DNA from: Coccinella septempunctata | Taxonomy: Eukaryota; Arthropoda; Insecta; Coleoptera; Coccinellidae | Assembly: GCF_907165205.1 (NCBI RefSeq) | Contig: NC_058194.1 | Location: 1,054,824-1,118,823, forward strand | Length of the DNA: 64,000 nucleotides | Direction: 5' to 3' | Shown: in pieces, positions 55,211 to 64,000 of the stretch | Position numbering within the stretch: the stretch's first letter is position 1 | Layout: every line of letters starts with the position of its first letter | Position numbers and translations under genes: made by a program | Notes under the pieces: model-generated | What the model saw: only the letters and a program-made list of their open reading frames with translations | Databases searched by the model: none | Told to the model about the DNA's origin: nothing

Positions 55211-57683
55211 TTAAGGACTTTGCTGTCACCTTTGGATGTGTATACCGCCCACGAGCTTGTACTGGTGATATCACGCTGGTTGAGCACATAAAACAGCTTG
55301 CAGAGAGGAGAAACGTATTTCTTGCGGGGGACTTCAACTTACCTGGCCTATCGTGGCCCATTATGACCCTGCCTCCCCAGGTTCTCCTTCGTTTCATTAT
55401 GCTCTCCTCGTGCGCGATCTGGGTCTGCTCCAGCTGGTGGATAGGCCTACGAGATATCGATCGGGGCAGCAACCATCTTTGCTGGACCTTGTTCTTACCA
55501 ATGATTCCGACCTTGTAGCGCAGATTGATTACTTTCCGCCTTTTGGAAAATCGGATCATGTCACCCTCCAAGCTAAAATTCAGTTTTATACATCCACCCA
55601 GGTGAGCAGCAAGAAAAAGATCGATGTCAACAATTACGCGGGGGTGAACACTTCGCTCTATGACATTGATTGGACGGAGCGGTTCGTGGGTTTGGATGTT
55701 TTGGCGATGTGGAATGACTTCGCTCACTTTGTATAGTCGGCGCTCAAAGACAATACTAGATCAAAGCTTGTCCACGATAATTCATCTTGTCCATGGATTA
55801 ACAGCAGTATCCGTGAAATGATCAAGCATAAGCGTAGATTATGGCGGAGGTACAGGAGGTGCAGGCGACCCGATAACTACGATGATCACCGTAGATACGC
55901 GAATCGGTTGTCGGACAAGATTGATGATGCTAAGAGAGAGTATGAAGGAAGATTGGTGTCCTCCAAGAATAGAAAGAGTTTCTTTAAATACGTCCGCTCC
56001 TTTTTCAAGACCAAGTCATCTATGCCGCTTGTGAGATCTAGGGATGGTGTAAGCGTCGAGGGATGTGGGGGATCAGCTGAGGTATTTGCCGAATCATTCG
56101 CTGCCTCCTTCACGGCTGAGCCGGATGGTCCAATGCCTGCTATTGGATGTGACCGTTGTAGTGATTGCTTGAGTTTGGTCCAGTTCACTCCCGAGGCTGT
56201 GTTGGCGCAGCTTCGTGTCCTGAGGGTTGACTCATCTCCTGGTATGGATGGCATAAGCGCGGCGGTTCTGAGGAGGTGTGCTACCTCCTTGTGTGTTCCG
56301 CTGGCGGTGATTTTCACGGAGTCTTTCCGCTCTCATAGATTGCCGTCTCAATGGTTGCAAGCATCAGTAACGCCTATCTTCAAAAAGGGCGATAAACTAT
56401 CTCCTGATAACTATCGTCCGATCAGTTTAACATCTGTATGTTCAAAAATTTGTGAGCGCCTGATAATGAACGAGATGATAAAATTTCTACTTTTAAATAA
56501 CATTCTGCCCTGTACTCAGCATGGTTTTTTACCGGGCCGTTCCGTTCTCACCAACCTTTTAGAGACTATTAATGAATGGACGAGGGCTTTAGATGGCGGC
56601 ATTCCAACTGATGTCGTTTATTTGGACTTCTCGAGAGCTTTCGACCGAGTTCCTCACAGGCGCCTCCTATTTAAGCTCGAGCACTTTGGAATCAGAGGTG
56701 ATTTACTACTATGGATTTCCGCTTTTCTGCAAAACAGAACATTTTCCGTCAGGGTGTCCGATTGTTACTCTAAAACCAGATCTGTTGCCAACGGCGTACC
56801 GCAGGGATCGGTTTTGGGTCCCCTTCTTTTTTTGATATACGTCGCCGACTTACCCCGTATTTTGATATCACCCTGTTCGCAGTTTGCGGATGACACTAAG
56901 ATCTACAACAACCCTTTGTCTCATTATTCCCTGCTGCAGTCGGACTTGGATGCTCTATCGCGCTGGTCAATGGATTGGCTGCTCGATCTCAATCCTAAAA
57001 AATGCGTTGTCCTACACATTGGAAGGGGGAACCCGAGGCGCCCGTATTTCATTGGTGGGCGTCCACTCGCCACCACGGAGGCATATGAGGATTTGGGACT
57101 GACGATAACGTCCGATTTGAGCTGGTCCCAACATGTAGCGAAGATCACTTCGAAGGCTAGAAGCCTCGTTTTCGCGATGTCAAAATGTTTTCGTGGCTGT
57201 TCCCCTACTGTCTGCTGTAATATATACAAAACCTACATAAGGCCGATTCTTGAATTTGCTGGCCCAGTCTGGTGTCCTAACCTACGGGCAGACGTAAATC
57301 AGTTGGAGGCAGTGCAGCGGTGGGCAACGCGTATTTGCTATGGTTGCAATCGACCTAGCTACGAGGAAAGATTGCGTGTCTTTGGTTTGACCTCTTTTGA
57401 GGAGCGTCGACTCAGAGGTGATCTTATATTCGCCTATAGAGTTATGAACCATGTGATGGGAGTCGATCTAACATCCTTATTTACCCGTAACACTAACAAC
57501 TTACGAGGGCACATGTTCAAATTGATGAAAGAAAAATTTAAGACTACCCAAAGGCAAACTTTTTTTTCTAATAGAATCTTCACGGCCTGGAACAGACTGC
57601 CAGCTGATGTTGTGGGTGCGACAAGCGTGAACAGTTTCAAAAACGGATATGATGCATATCGGTCTTTTCCAACCAACACCTAA
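55211..57683 (+). pseudogene. LINE ORF2: endonuclease end and reverse transcriptase
   Basis: The reading resumes with FAVTFGCVYRPRACTGD, FLAGDFNLPG, LLDLVLTND and FGKSDHVTLQ, the C-terminal half of the AP-type endonuclease. It then proceeds through one in-frame TAG (55734) into RT with TPIFKKGDKLSPDNYRPISL, VVYLDFSRAFDRVPH, NGVPQGSVLGPLLFLIYV and SQFADDTKIYNN. The end is FFSNRIFTAWNRLPADVV. A frame break lies near 55350. From 55818 the frame is open for 621 codons. Domain order and the (AAT)n tail indicate the CR1/Jockey superfamily. Confidence 0.88.
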
Positions 57684-57858
57684 CATGTTTGTGTTTTTGC
57701 TGACTCTTCCTCTGTGGTGCTTTTTTCCGTGTTTACCTGTTTGTGTTTCTTCATATAGTTTATGATATTCACTGTACTGCCTGTATTTTTTTTTCTGTAC
57801 ATATTTATATTTGTATTCTGAGCTACAAAGGCTAAGCCTCAGCTCTTACTGCATTAAT

Positions 57859-57881
57859 AATAATAATAATAATAATAATAT
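57859..57881 (+). repeat. (AAT)n tail of the LINE
   Basis: About seven AAT units end the CR1-like LINE. The sequence of the older RLE-type LINE resumes at once after it. Confidence 0.85.
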
Positions 57882-57882
57882 C

Positions 57883-58800
57883 TGCGTCGAACTACTGGTT
57901 GACTTCCGGAAGGTTGTTTCCTGAGACAGAGGGCTTCATGCTCGCCATCCAGGATCAGGTGATTCCAACAAGAAATTACATGAAGTACATCGCCAAGGAT
58001 GCCTCGGTGGCGGACGATAGCTGTCGGTATGGCTATGCGACACATGAAACTATCCATCACATCACCGGGGAATGTCAGAAGTTCGCGGGCACGGAGTACA
58101 AAAATAGACATGATGCTGTTGCCAAGATTCTTCACCAAGAATTGGCACTGAAATACCAACTTCTAAGTTCGAAAAAGGTTCCTTATTACAATTACCATCC
58201 GGATGCTGTATTGGAAAATGAACATCACAAGCTCTACTGGGATCGCACGGTTCTCACAGACCGGAAAATAACCCACAATAGACCAGACCTCATATTGCTC
58301 AATAAGACAGACAGAGAGCACTATTCATCGACGTGGCGATTCCAAATAATAACAATCTTCTAGATAGGCACACTGAAAAAATTTCAAAATACAGAAATCT
58401 CGACGAACAAACCAGAAGACAGTGGAAGCTGAAAGATATCAAGACCATCCCTATTGTCATTTCATCTACAGGCCTGATACCGAAGAAACTACTAGAGAAC
58501 TTGAGGAAACTTCAGTTGGACGAAAATATCTATAGAGTCATGCAGAAGGCGGTACTTCTCGGAACGGCGAGAACTGTACGCAAGTACATGGGGAATGCAG
58601 AGGAACACCGTCTGCTCCGACAGGAAGTGCGGGTGGAGCAGGAATCCAACCTACAGCAGGGAGCCGAGGAGCGACCTGGACCCGACCACCACCGCGAGCT
58701 CGAAAACCTGGAAAGGGCTCCAACAGAGCTTAATCCTTTTGATATCTGAGATATCTGGGATAAATGAATTTTCCTCTGGATAGGAGTGTGAAAGCCGCAA
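57883..58800 (+). pseudogene. RLE-type LINE: endonuclease C-terminal part
   Basis: The frame SASNYWLTSGRLFPETEGF, then CRYGYATHETIHHITGEC, then LYWDRTVLTDRKITHNRPDL resembles the Cys/His motif and PD-type restriction-like endonuclease of R4/NeSL-type LINEs. A frameshift near 58345 separates the last part (IPIVISSTGLIPKKL, MQKAVLLGTARTVRKY), which ends at 58749. It complements the RT part at 45130-48720, from which it is separated by the inserted LINE. One cysteine of the usual Cys/His motif seems to be replaced. Confidence 0.75.
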
Positions 58801-60480
58801 GGCTAAAGTCATAATAACCTTTATTTCAAATCATCCTCAAAATATACATTCATACATAAAAGAAATGAAGTGAAATTGCTTTAAAAAAGGGGTTTTCAGC
58901 CTAGATCATTTCAAGCAATTTTCCAGACTGTAGGGCTTTTTGCGTACCAAATGTTTGTACAGCTTCTTTTTGAACATTCTGTAGTCTTCTTATCTTTGTA
59001 AATCTGTTGGTAGATAGTTAAATAATTTTATGGTTCTATATTCTACTTGTTTCTGGGTGGTAGTCAAGGTACACTTAGGTGGGTTATATGTCACACCTCT
59101 TGTTGCATATTTATCTCTTATATTTCTATGAAGCTCGAATTTTTCACGATTTTTATGGAAGAAACGGAGGCACTCCTGACTATAAAATAAACACCATATA
59201 AAGTGAGTATTCCCTTTTGCTTGAAGTGGCCCCTACAGGATTCATTGTATTTCAGTCCACATAAAATTCCTATTACTTTTTTCTGAAGTCTGAAAAGCGA
59301 TGATTTGTTCCCTGATCCGTAGAACATAAGTCCAAATCTTAACTTAGACTCTATAGTGACATGATATACTGCTTTTAGTACTTCAGGATTAATGTATTTT
59401 GATGTTACTCTAAAAGCATATATTGTGGGATGTAATCGTTCTTCCAAATAGTCAATGTGTTTTTTCCAGTTTAGTTCATTGTCAAGATATACTCCTAGGA
59501 ATTTTGTGCTATCTGATAGATTATATTTGATGGTGTTAATATTTACTGATCCTGGGTCCTCAATACCTGAATTCATTGGATGAAATGACATTAGAATTGT
59601 TTTATTTGTATTTAATATGAAGTTGTTAAAGTTGAACCATTTGCTAGCTTCTTTCGTCGCAGTTTCCATCAAGATTTTTAAGTCTGGCCACAGTGATTCC
59701 ACCAAAAGGACATTTTCATCATCTGCATAGTCTATCCTTGATATTCTTTTATCCCTCCATGTTTTGTCTACGCCAAAATCATTTATATATAATATGAAAA
59801 CTATTGGGCCTGCTACACTTCCCTGTGGTATTCCTAAAATTATTTCTTGTTTATCAGAATGTTCTTCCTGATTTTCTAATTGTATTTCCACTTGTTGTGT
59901 TCTCCCTTCGAAGTAGGAGGTTATCCATTTCAGTGCTGGTCCACCTATTCCATAAGTTTTCATTTTTCAATTAGAAGTGTGCTGTCAAGGCAATCATATG
60001 CTTTTGTTAAATCAATGAACAGACCAAAAGCCAGATTTCTATCTTCAAATGCTTCAGTGACTTTTGTCACAAAATCATATATAGCTGTTTTTACTGATTT
60101 GCCTTTCAGGTATCCATGTTGACATTCTGAGAAAATTGCATTGTCCATTAGAAACTCCATAAGTTGGTTACAGAACGCCTGTTCAAAGACCTTCGAAAAT
60201 TATGGCAATAAACTGATCGGCCTGTATTTCCATAATCATTGACATTTTTTTTCTTGAAAACTGGTTTGATCAGAGCTACTTTTAGCTGTTGTTGAAAAAT
60301 TCCCTTTCTTAAAGAGTTATTCACTATATATGTTAGGTGATCGATAATCTCATCTATAGTTTTCTTGATGACACTGTTTGATATTTCATCTATTCTATAA
60401 CTATGTTTATTCTTCATATGTTTTACAATCTTTTCAAGTTGTTCTTCATTTATTAATTGTATGTTGAATGATATGTCTAT
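58801..60480 (-). pseudogene. Non-LTR retrotransposon RT, frameshifted
   Basis: The minus-strand sequence encodes RT in three frames: 60417-60148 (IDEISNSVIKK, ALIKPVFKKKNVNDY), 60160-59960 (SECQHGYLKGKSV, GLFIDLTKAYDCLD) and 59963-59118 (LGIPQGSVAGPIVFILYIND, SRIDYADDENVLL, KFLGVYLDNELNWKKH). The tail end, with its stop at 59118 and a UTR to about 58815, lies on the left. The 5' half with endonuclease is missing beyond about 60480. Clade not determined; general RT motifs place it among Jockey/CR1/RTE-like LINEs. Confidence 0.78.
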
Positions 60481-60483
60481 GGC

Positions 60484-60830
60484 TTAGATATCCCATTTCA
60501 GCTTCGTATATCACATCATCTTTTTTTCCACAAAGTGAGCTAAGCGCTTATCTAGACCTCTCAATCCGACCGCAAACGTTTTTTTCTAAAGGGTCATAAC
60601 GATCAGGTTGAGCACTAGGTGCTTTGAAGTGATCACGCACTGTAGTAAGCATTTCGGCTGCCAGGTCATCATTTGTCTTTTTTCTTTTACTCATACCAGG
60701 CCTCGATGTAGGTGTTTTCGATTGTCTGCATGGAACGTCCTCAATTGATGTTATAGAGGCTGCCACATCAGCATCATCATTCAATTTTTTTTCAACTTGA
60801 AGTAGATTGTCAGTCGATTCCTTAGAGAAT
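60484..60830 (-). pseudogene. MADF-like Harbinger-associated protein, C-terminal exon
   Basis: The minus strand reads KESTDNLLQVEKKL, SKRKKTNDDLAAEMLTTV and SAQPDRYDPLEKNV, followed after a frame change near 60550 by LDKRLAHFVEKKM. This layout resembles the C-terminal part of MADF-containing partner proteins of Harbinger-type transposons. The DNA-binding N-terminal part is not seen. Similarity was judged from pattern only, so the name is tentative. Confidence 0.4.
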
Positions 60831-61022
60831 AAAAAGATTTTGTTGAAATATTGAGATAAAAAAAAACATCCATTCTACAATAAAATTGATGTTCACTGTT
60901 GTTAAAAATTGAGCGAAGCCCCCCTTCGACCTCTCTCTAGTCGACGCTCCTGACCAGCTCCGGTGGCCACGTATGGTACCCCGATTCTGCGATGCGCTGG
61001 CTGAACGACGCAGCGGCCCCAC

Positions 61023-62490
61023 TTTCCGTGTTTTTCAGAAGTGAAAAACCTACACATTTACACATTTCCTTGAAAGATTCTCTTTGTTAGCATCGTAGAA
61101 TTCACTTCTCGCTGTTATAATTTTTGATTTGTATCACCTTTCAAGTTTAAGTTCACCTCTTTTAAGTAATCTCATTTTTCTTCTCTCGCTCAATCCTGGT
61201 GCTAAATTGTTCTTCTCATAAGGTAAAGTACACTCAGACTACTCAAAATTATTTTCACCATTTTCATGATAATTTCATTCTGATGAAATGAGTCACGTGC
61301 AAGATATTTCAGAATCTTGAAATAGTTTCATAATCTTTGCTAGCACCGCTCAACTGAAAAGTCTACTCAAGACAAATCGAACAATTGCCTACTCAGAAAT
61401 ATATATTTTATTATATTTCATAATTTATATAGATTTTCAGACTTCTCTAGATCTTCTCACATGAAAATGGGTATGTAGCACCAGGATTGAAACTTCTCAA
61501 GTCCTTCTCAATAATATTGATTACTGATTTATTGTCTGCTCATGATATTTTTTTTTATTAGAATCAGTTTAATCATTTTTTAAGACAACTCTTATGATCA
61601 CCTCTATGTACATATGACTAATTACTGTTGTTGAGTTTCAGATGAATGAATCCTCATATTCTCATAGTCTGTAATCTTTGCTCCAGGGTGGACCCTGGAT
61701 GTAGCTGTTTTCCTCAGAACAGGATGTGAACACCTCAACTTTGGTTAAACGATCATTGATATTGCTCGATACACCTCGACCTAGGCTCCACCCTGGAAAG
61801 TCTGCTCGAACACTCGTGTCTACTCATTTGGTATGGTCTACTCCTTATAATTTGTACTCTCATTGATTCTTTTCTATATTCATTCATCGGACTCAACATA
61901 CATGTTAGTTTTCTCAGCCTTCAGCACATCTCAAAAATCTACGATTAGGGATTTGACTCAGTACTCTCTTGACTTCTCTCAATTTATGAATTGTTTCTTC
62001 TGTTTTTCTGATGAACGTTCTAATCGTGCTTACTTGTGAGCAGTTCGTCTCTGTAAATGTTGAATTCAATGATAAATTTTTGCACTCTTCAAGACCAACT
62101 CAATGTATATGAATTATACTATGTTCTTCTCAGATTAATTATGATTGTCCTTTTCATTTAATTAATTATTATTGAGCTTCTCATTTAATTAGAATTTATT
62201 GCCTTTTTCATATTATTTTTAATATTCTAGTGCTTCTCAAATTCATTTAATTGTGCTTCTCATTCAACTTGTGCGACCCTTGTTCTGCTCATTTTTACAT
62301 TATACGTATTGATCAACTCAAATTTAATGTATCGATTTCTCGTTGATGATCAGACTTAGACATTGTAGTTTCACCTCTGGCCTATTTCTCTGTACTCTCG
62401 AGTCTTCTCTTTAAAATTCAGTATTCTAACCTTCGAGTTTTCTGATGGAATAAAGAGGCTCTCGCAATCAATTTTCAATTGATTGCTCTA
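61023..62490. other. Gene-free, CTTCTC-rich DNA
   Basis: No open frame of interest. CTTCTC occurs at least a dozen times on the plus strand, often as CTTCTCA, together with many TACTCA motifs, giving a strand-biased, pyrimidine-rich region. CCAGGGTGGACCCTGG at 61683 recurs in part (CCACCCTGG) near 61787. The nature of this segment is unknown. Confidence 0.4.
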
Positions 62491-62496
62491 TCACTG

Positions 62497-62815
62497 TGTA
62501 ACAGTTGTGTTGATATTTGTTGTGGTAAACAACAAACAGGTGATTTTAGGTAGATAATAATAAGTCTTTATTACTATTATCGTGTATTAGAACTAAAGAA
62601 AACTTGAACATGAGAGTGACGTCTGTTCCTCACAGCGTCGACCGGAGTACTACTTGTTGCATACATAACGAGAAATTGAAACGAAGAAGGGCCACGCCCA
62701 TATATGCAACTGTCATAGAGCAATGAACATAGAATATAATATGTGTGTTTGGGTAGGTGGCGCCACAAGGCTCTAAATATAATATAATAATTGTAGTTTT
62801 GTTTATACTCTAACA
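62497..62815 (-). repeat. Copia 3' LTR (copy 3)
   Basis: On the minus strand the LTR starts TGTTAGAGTATAAAC after the purine tract TTTAGGGGGTAG. The far end is uncertain; TGTAACAGTTG at 62497 is the best candidate. The partner LTR lies outside the window. Confidence 0.55.
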
Positions 62816-62822
62816 CTACCCC

Positions 62823-64000
62823 CTAAACTAAACTACATAAACCAATCTTATTACATAGTTTCGAAAGTCTTGGTGAACTTAAAGGTTTGGTAAACATGTC
62901 ACCAAGTTGTTCTTCAGAACTTATATGTTCAACATCAATGTCTCGATTCTGGTATAACTCGCGCACAAAATAATACCGCACTGCAATGTGTTTTGACCGT
63001 TTATGAAATTCGGGATTTTTCACTAATTTTATCGCACTCGCGTTATCTACGAATAACACTAGTGTCTCTAGTATTTCACCTTTTGCACAAATTTCACTCA
63101 ACAGTCTTTTGAGCCAAATCAATTCCTTAGCTCCTTCACTGGCTGCGACGAACTCGGCTTCTGTAGTGGATAGCGCCACCGATTTCTGGAGTTGAGAAGT
63201 CCAGGAGACAGCAGTACCACCAATCAAGGACACGAAACCACTCGTCGACCTCCGGGTTTCCACGTCGCCTGCTAATATGCACATAAATTATCCTCCGAGG
63301 AGGTGTAGAGCAGACCTTGGTTTGAAGTTCCTCGTAGATATCTAAATATCCTTTTCACGGAGGCCCAGTCAGCCTGCGTTGGTTCTGACATAGATCTGGC
63401 TGCTTTCGATACCGCATAAGCGATGTCTGATCTGGTTGCACAGGCCAAGTACATCAGTGATCCAATAGCTGATCTATATGGGATAGATTCTTCCAGAGGG
63501 CCACTGGATCCACCATCTTGACGACTGTTCTCGGCCGGGGTTCCAACGGGTTTGCTCTCGGCCATGTCAAAACGTTGGAGAATCTTTTTGGCATAGTTTC
63601 TTTGTGAAACAAATATGCCTGACTCACGAGTTTCAATTTGCATTCCCAAGAAGGAATCCAGGGAACCAATCGTTATTTTGAATTACGAAGTCAGTTCACC
63701 CAGAAACTTGCTGACTGCACTCTGCGTACTTCCAGCTATCAGTCCGTCATCCACGTATATGGCAACTATTATCTTTTCATCATCTTTGATACGGACGTAG
63801 ATGCATGGATCAGCTTTTGATCTGATGAAGCCATTTTTCAGCATAAATGTGTTGAATTTGTCGTTCCAACACCTTGGGGATTGTTTCAGCCCATATAGGG
63901 ACCTTTTGAGACGACAAACGCGACCGGAGCCATCGTCGAAGCCCTGGGGCTGCGTCATATATATCTCTGCGTCAATATCGCCATTTAAAAACGCGGTTTT
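62823..64000 (-). pseudogene. Ty1/copia pol (copy 3): RT and RNase H, partial
   Basis: The minus-strand sequence encodes RT (KRSLYGLKQSPRCWNDKF, VAIYVDDGLIAGST, GSLMYLACATRSDIAYAVS) and RNase H (RRSTSGFVSLIGGTAVSWTS, LSTTEAEFVAASEGAKE, VDNASAIKLVKNPEFHKRSK). It ends SSPRLSKLCNKIGLCSLV at 62823. One in-frame TAA lies near 63680 and a short deletion with frame change near 63280. It continues beyond the right edge. The sequence is clearly different from copies 1 and 2. Confidence 0.88.

Larger units (their letters stand above)
49150..57882 (+). mobile_element. CR1/Jockey-like LINE, interrupted by other TEs
   Basis: The LINE contains a 5' UTR, ORF1 (49478-50254), the start of ORF2 (50258-50343), then 4.9 kb of foreign DNA, then the rest of ORF2 (55211-57683) and a 3' end with (AAT)n at 57859-57881. 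About 70-80 residues of the endonuclease are missing at the break, so the interruption was accompanied by loss. The outer left limit is approximate. Confidence 0.75.

Overview
This looks like a gene-poor, AT-rich stretch of an insect nuclear genome, possibly a beetle. The order is inference from the repeat repertoire only. There are no bacterial-style operons, I recognised no tRNA or rRNA genes, and introns have GT..AG borders. Almost everything readable is transposable-element (TE) sequence stacked by repeated insertion. The only candidate non-TE gene is a small DUF4806-type gene at about 39.5-41.4 kb.

Layout. (1) 1-3465: pieces of a DIRS-type retrotransposon on the minus strand, split by a 2.8 kb foldback element with a perfect 9-bp target duplication, which itself holds a hAT-type MITE. 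(2) 3466-4719: Ty1/copia fragment on the minus strand. (3) 5220-21792: a PIF/Harbinger transposon with an uninterrupted two-exon transposase and a convergent, intron-containing accessory gene. One intron of the accessory gene holds a BEL/Pao element (6986-20550). The right LTR of that element is split by a 7.5 kb Mutator-like (MULE) transposon (12933-20445), which in turn carries a Penelope-like retroelement with a long open frame and a recognisable hammerhead ribozyme. (4) 21.8-27.1 kb: a second, degraded BEL/Pao with a TTAA-flanked MITE in its gag. (5) 27.1-35.9 kb: a second copia of the same family as (2), split at its primer-binding site by a Ty3/gypsy element (29758-35829) that carries an unusual small membrane-protein frame upstream of gag. 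(6) 36.9-38.1 kb: 5'-truncated LINE on the minus strand. (7) 39.4-41.4 kb: the DUF4806 gene, with a Harbinger-type MITE in its last intron. (8) 41.9-42.6 kb: LINE 3' fragment, followed by about 2.5 kb without genes. (9) 45.1-58.8 kb: a LINE of the restriction-like-endonuclease type, split by a mariner element and by a CR1/Jockey-like LINE. The latter is broken by a Helitron helicase fragment plus a 4.06 kb DDE transposon with 500-bp inverted repeats. (10) 58.8-61.0 kb: another LINE and a MADF-like gene end, both minus. (11) 61.0-62.5 kb: gene-free, pyrimidine-rich DNA. (12) 62.5-64 kb: a third copia, minus strand, running off the right edge.

How it fits together: several target-site duplications are readable to the base, so a relative insertion order can be given (Harbinger, then BEL, then MULE, with Penelope inside the MULE; copia then gypsy; DIRS then foldback then hAT MITE; RLE-LINE then mariner and CR1-like LINE). 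The elements most likely to be recent or active, judged by uninterrupted frames and clean ends, are the Harbinger transposase, the MULE and the Penelope-like element. No cellular pathway or operon is encoded here.
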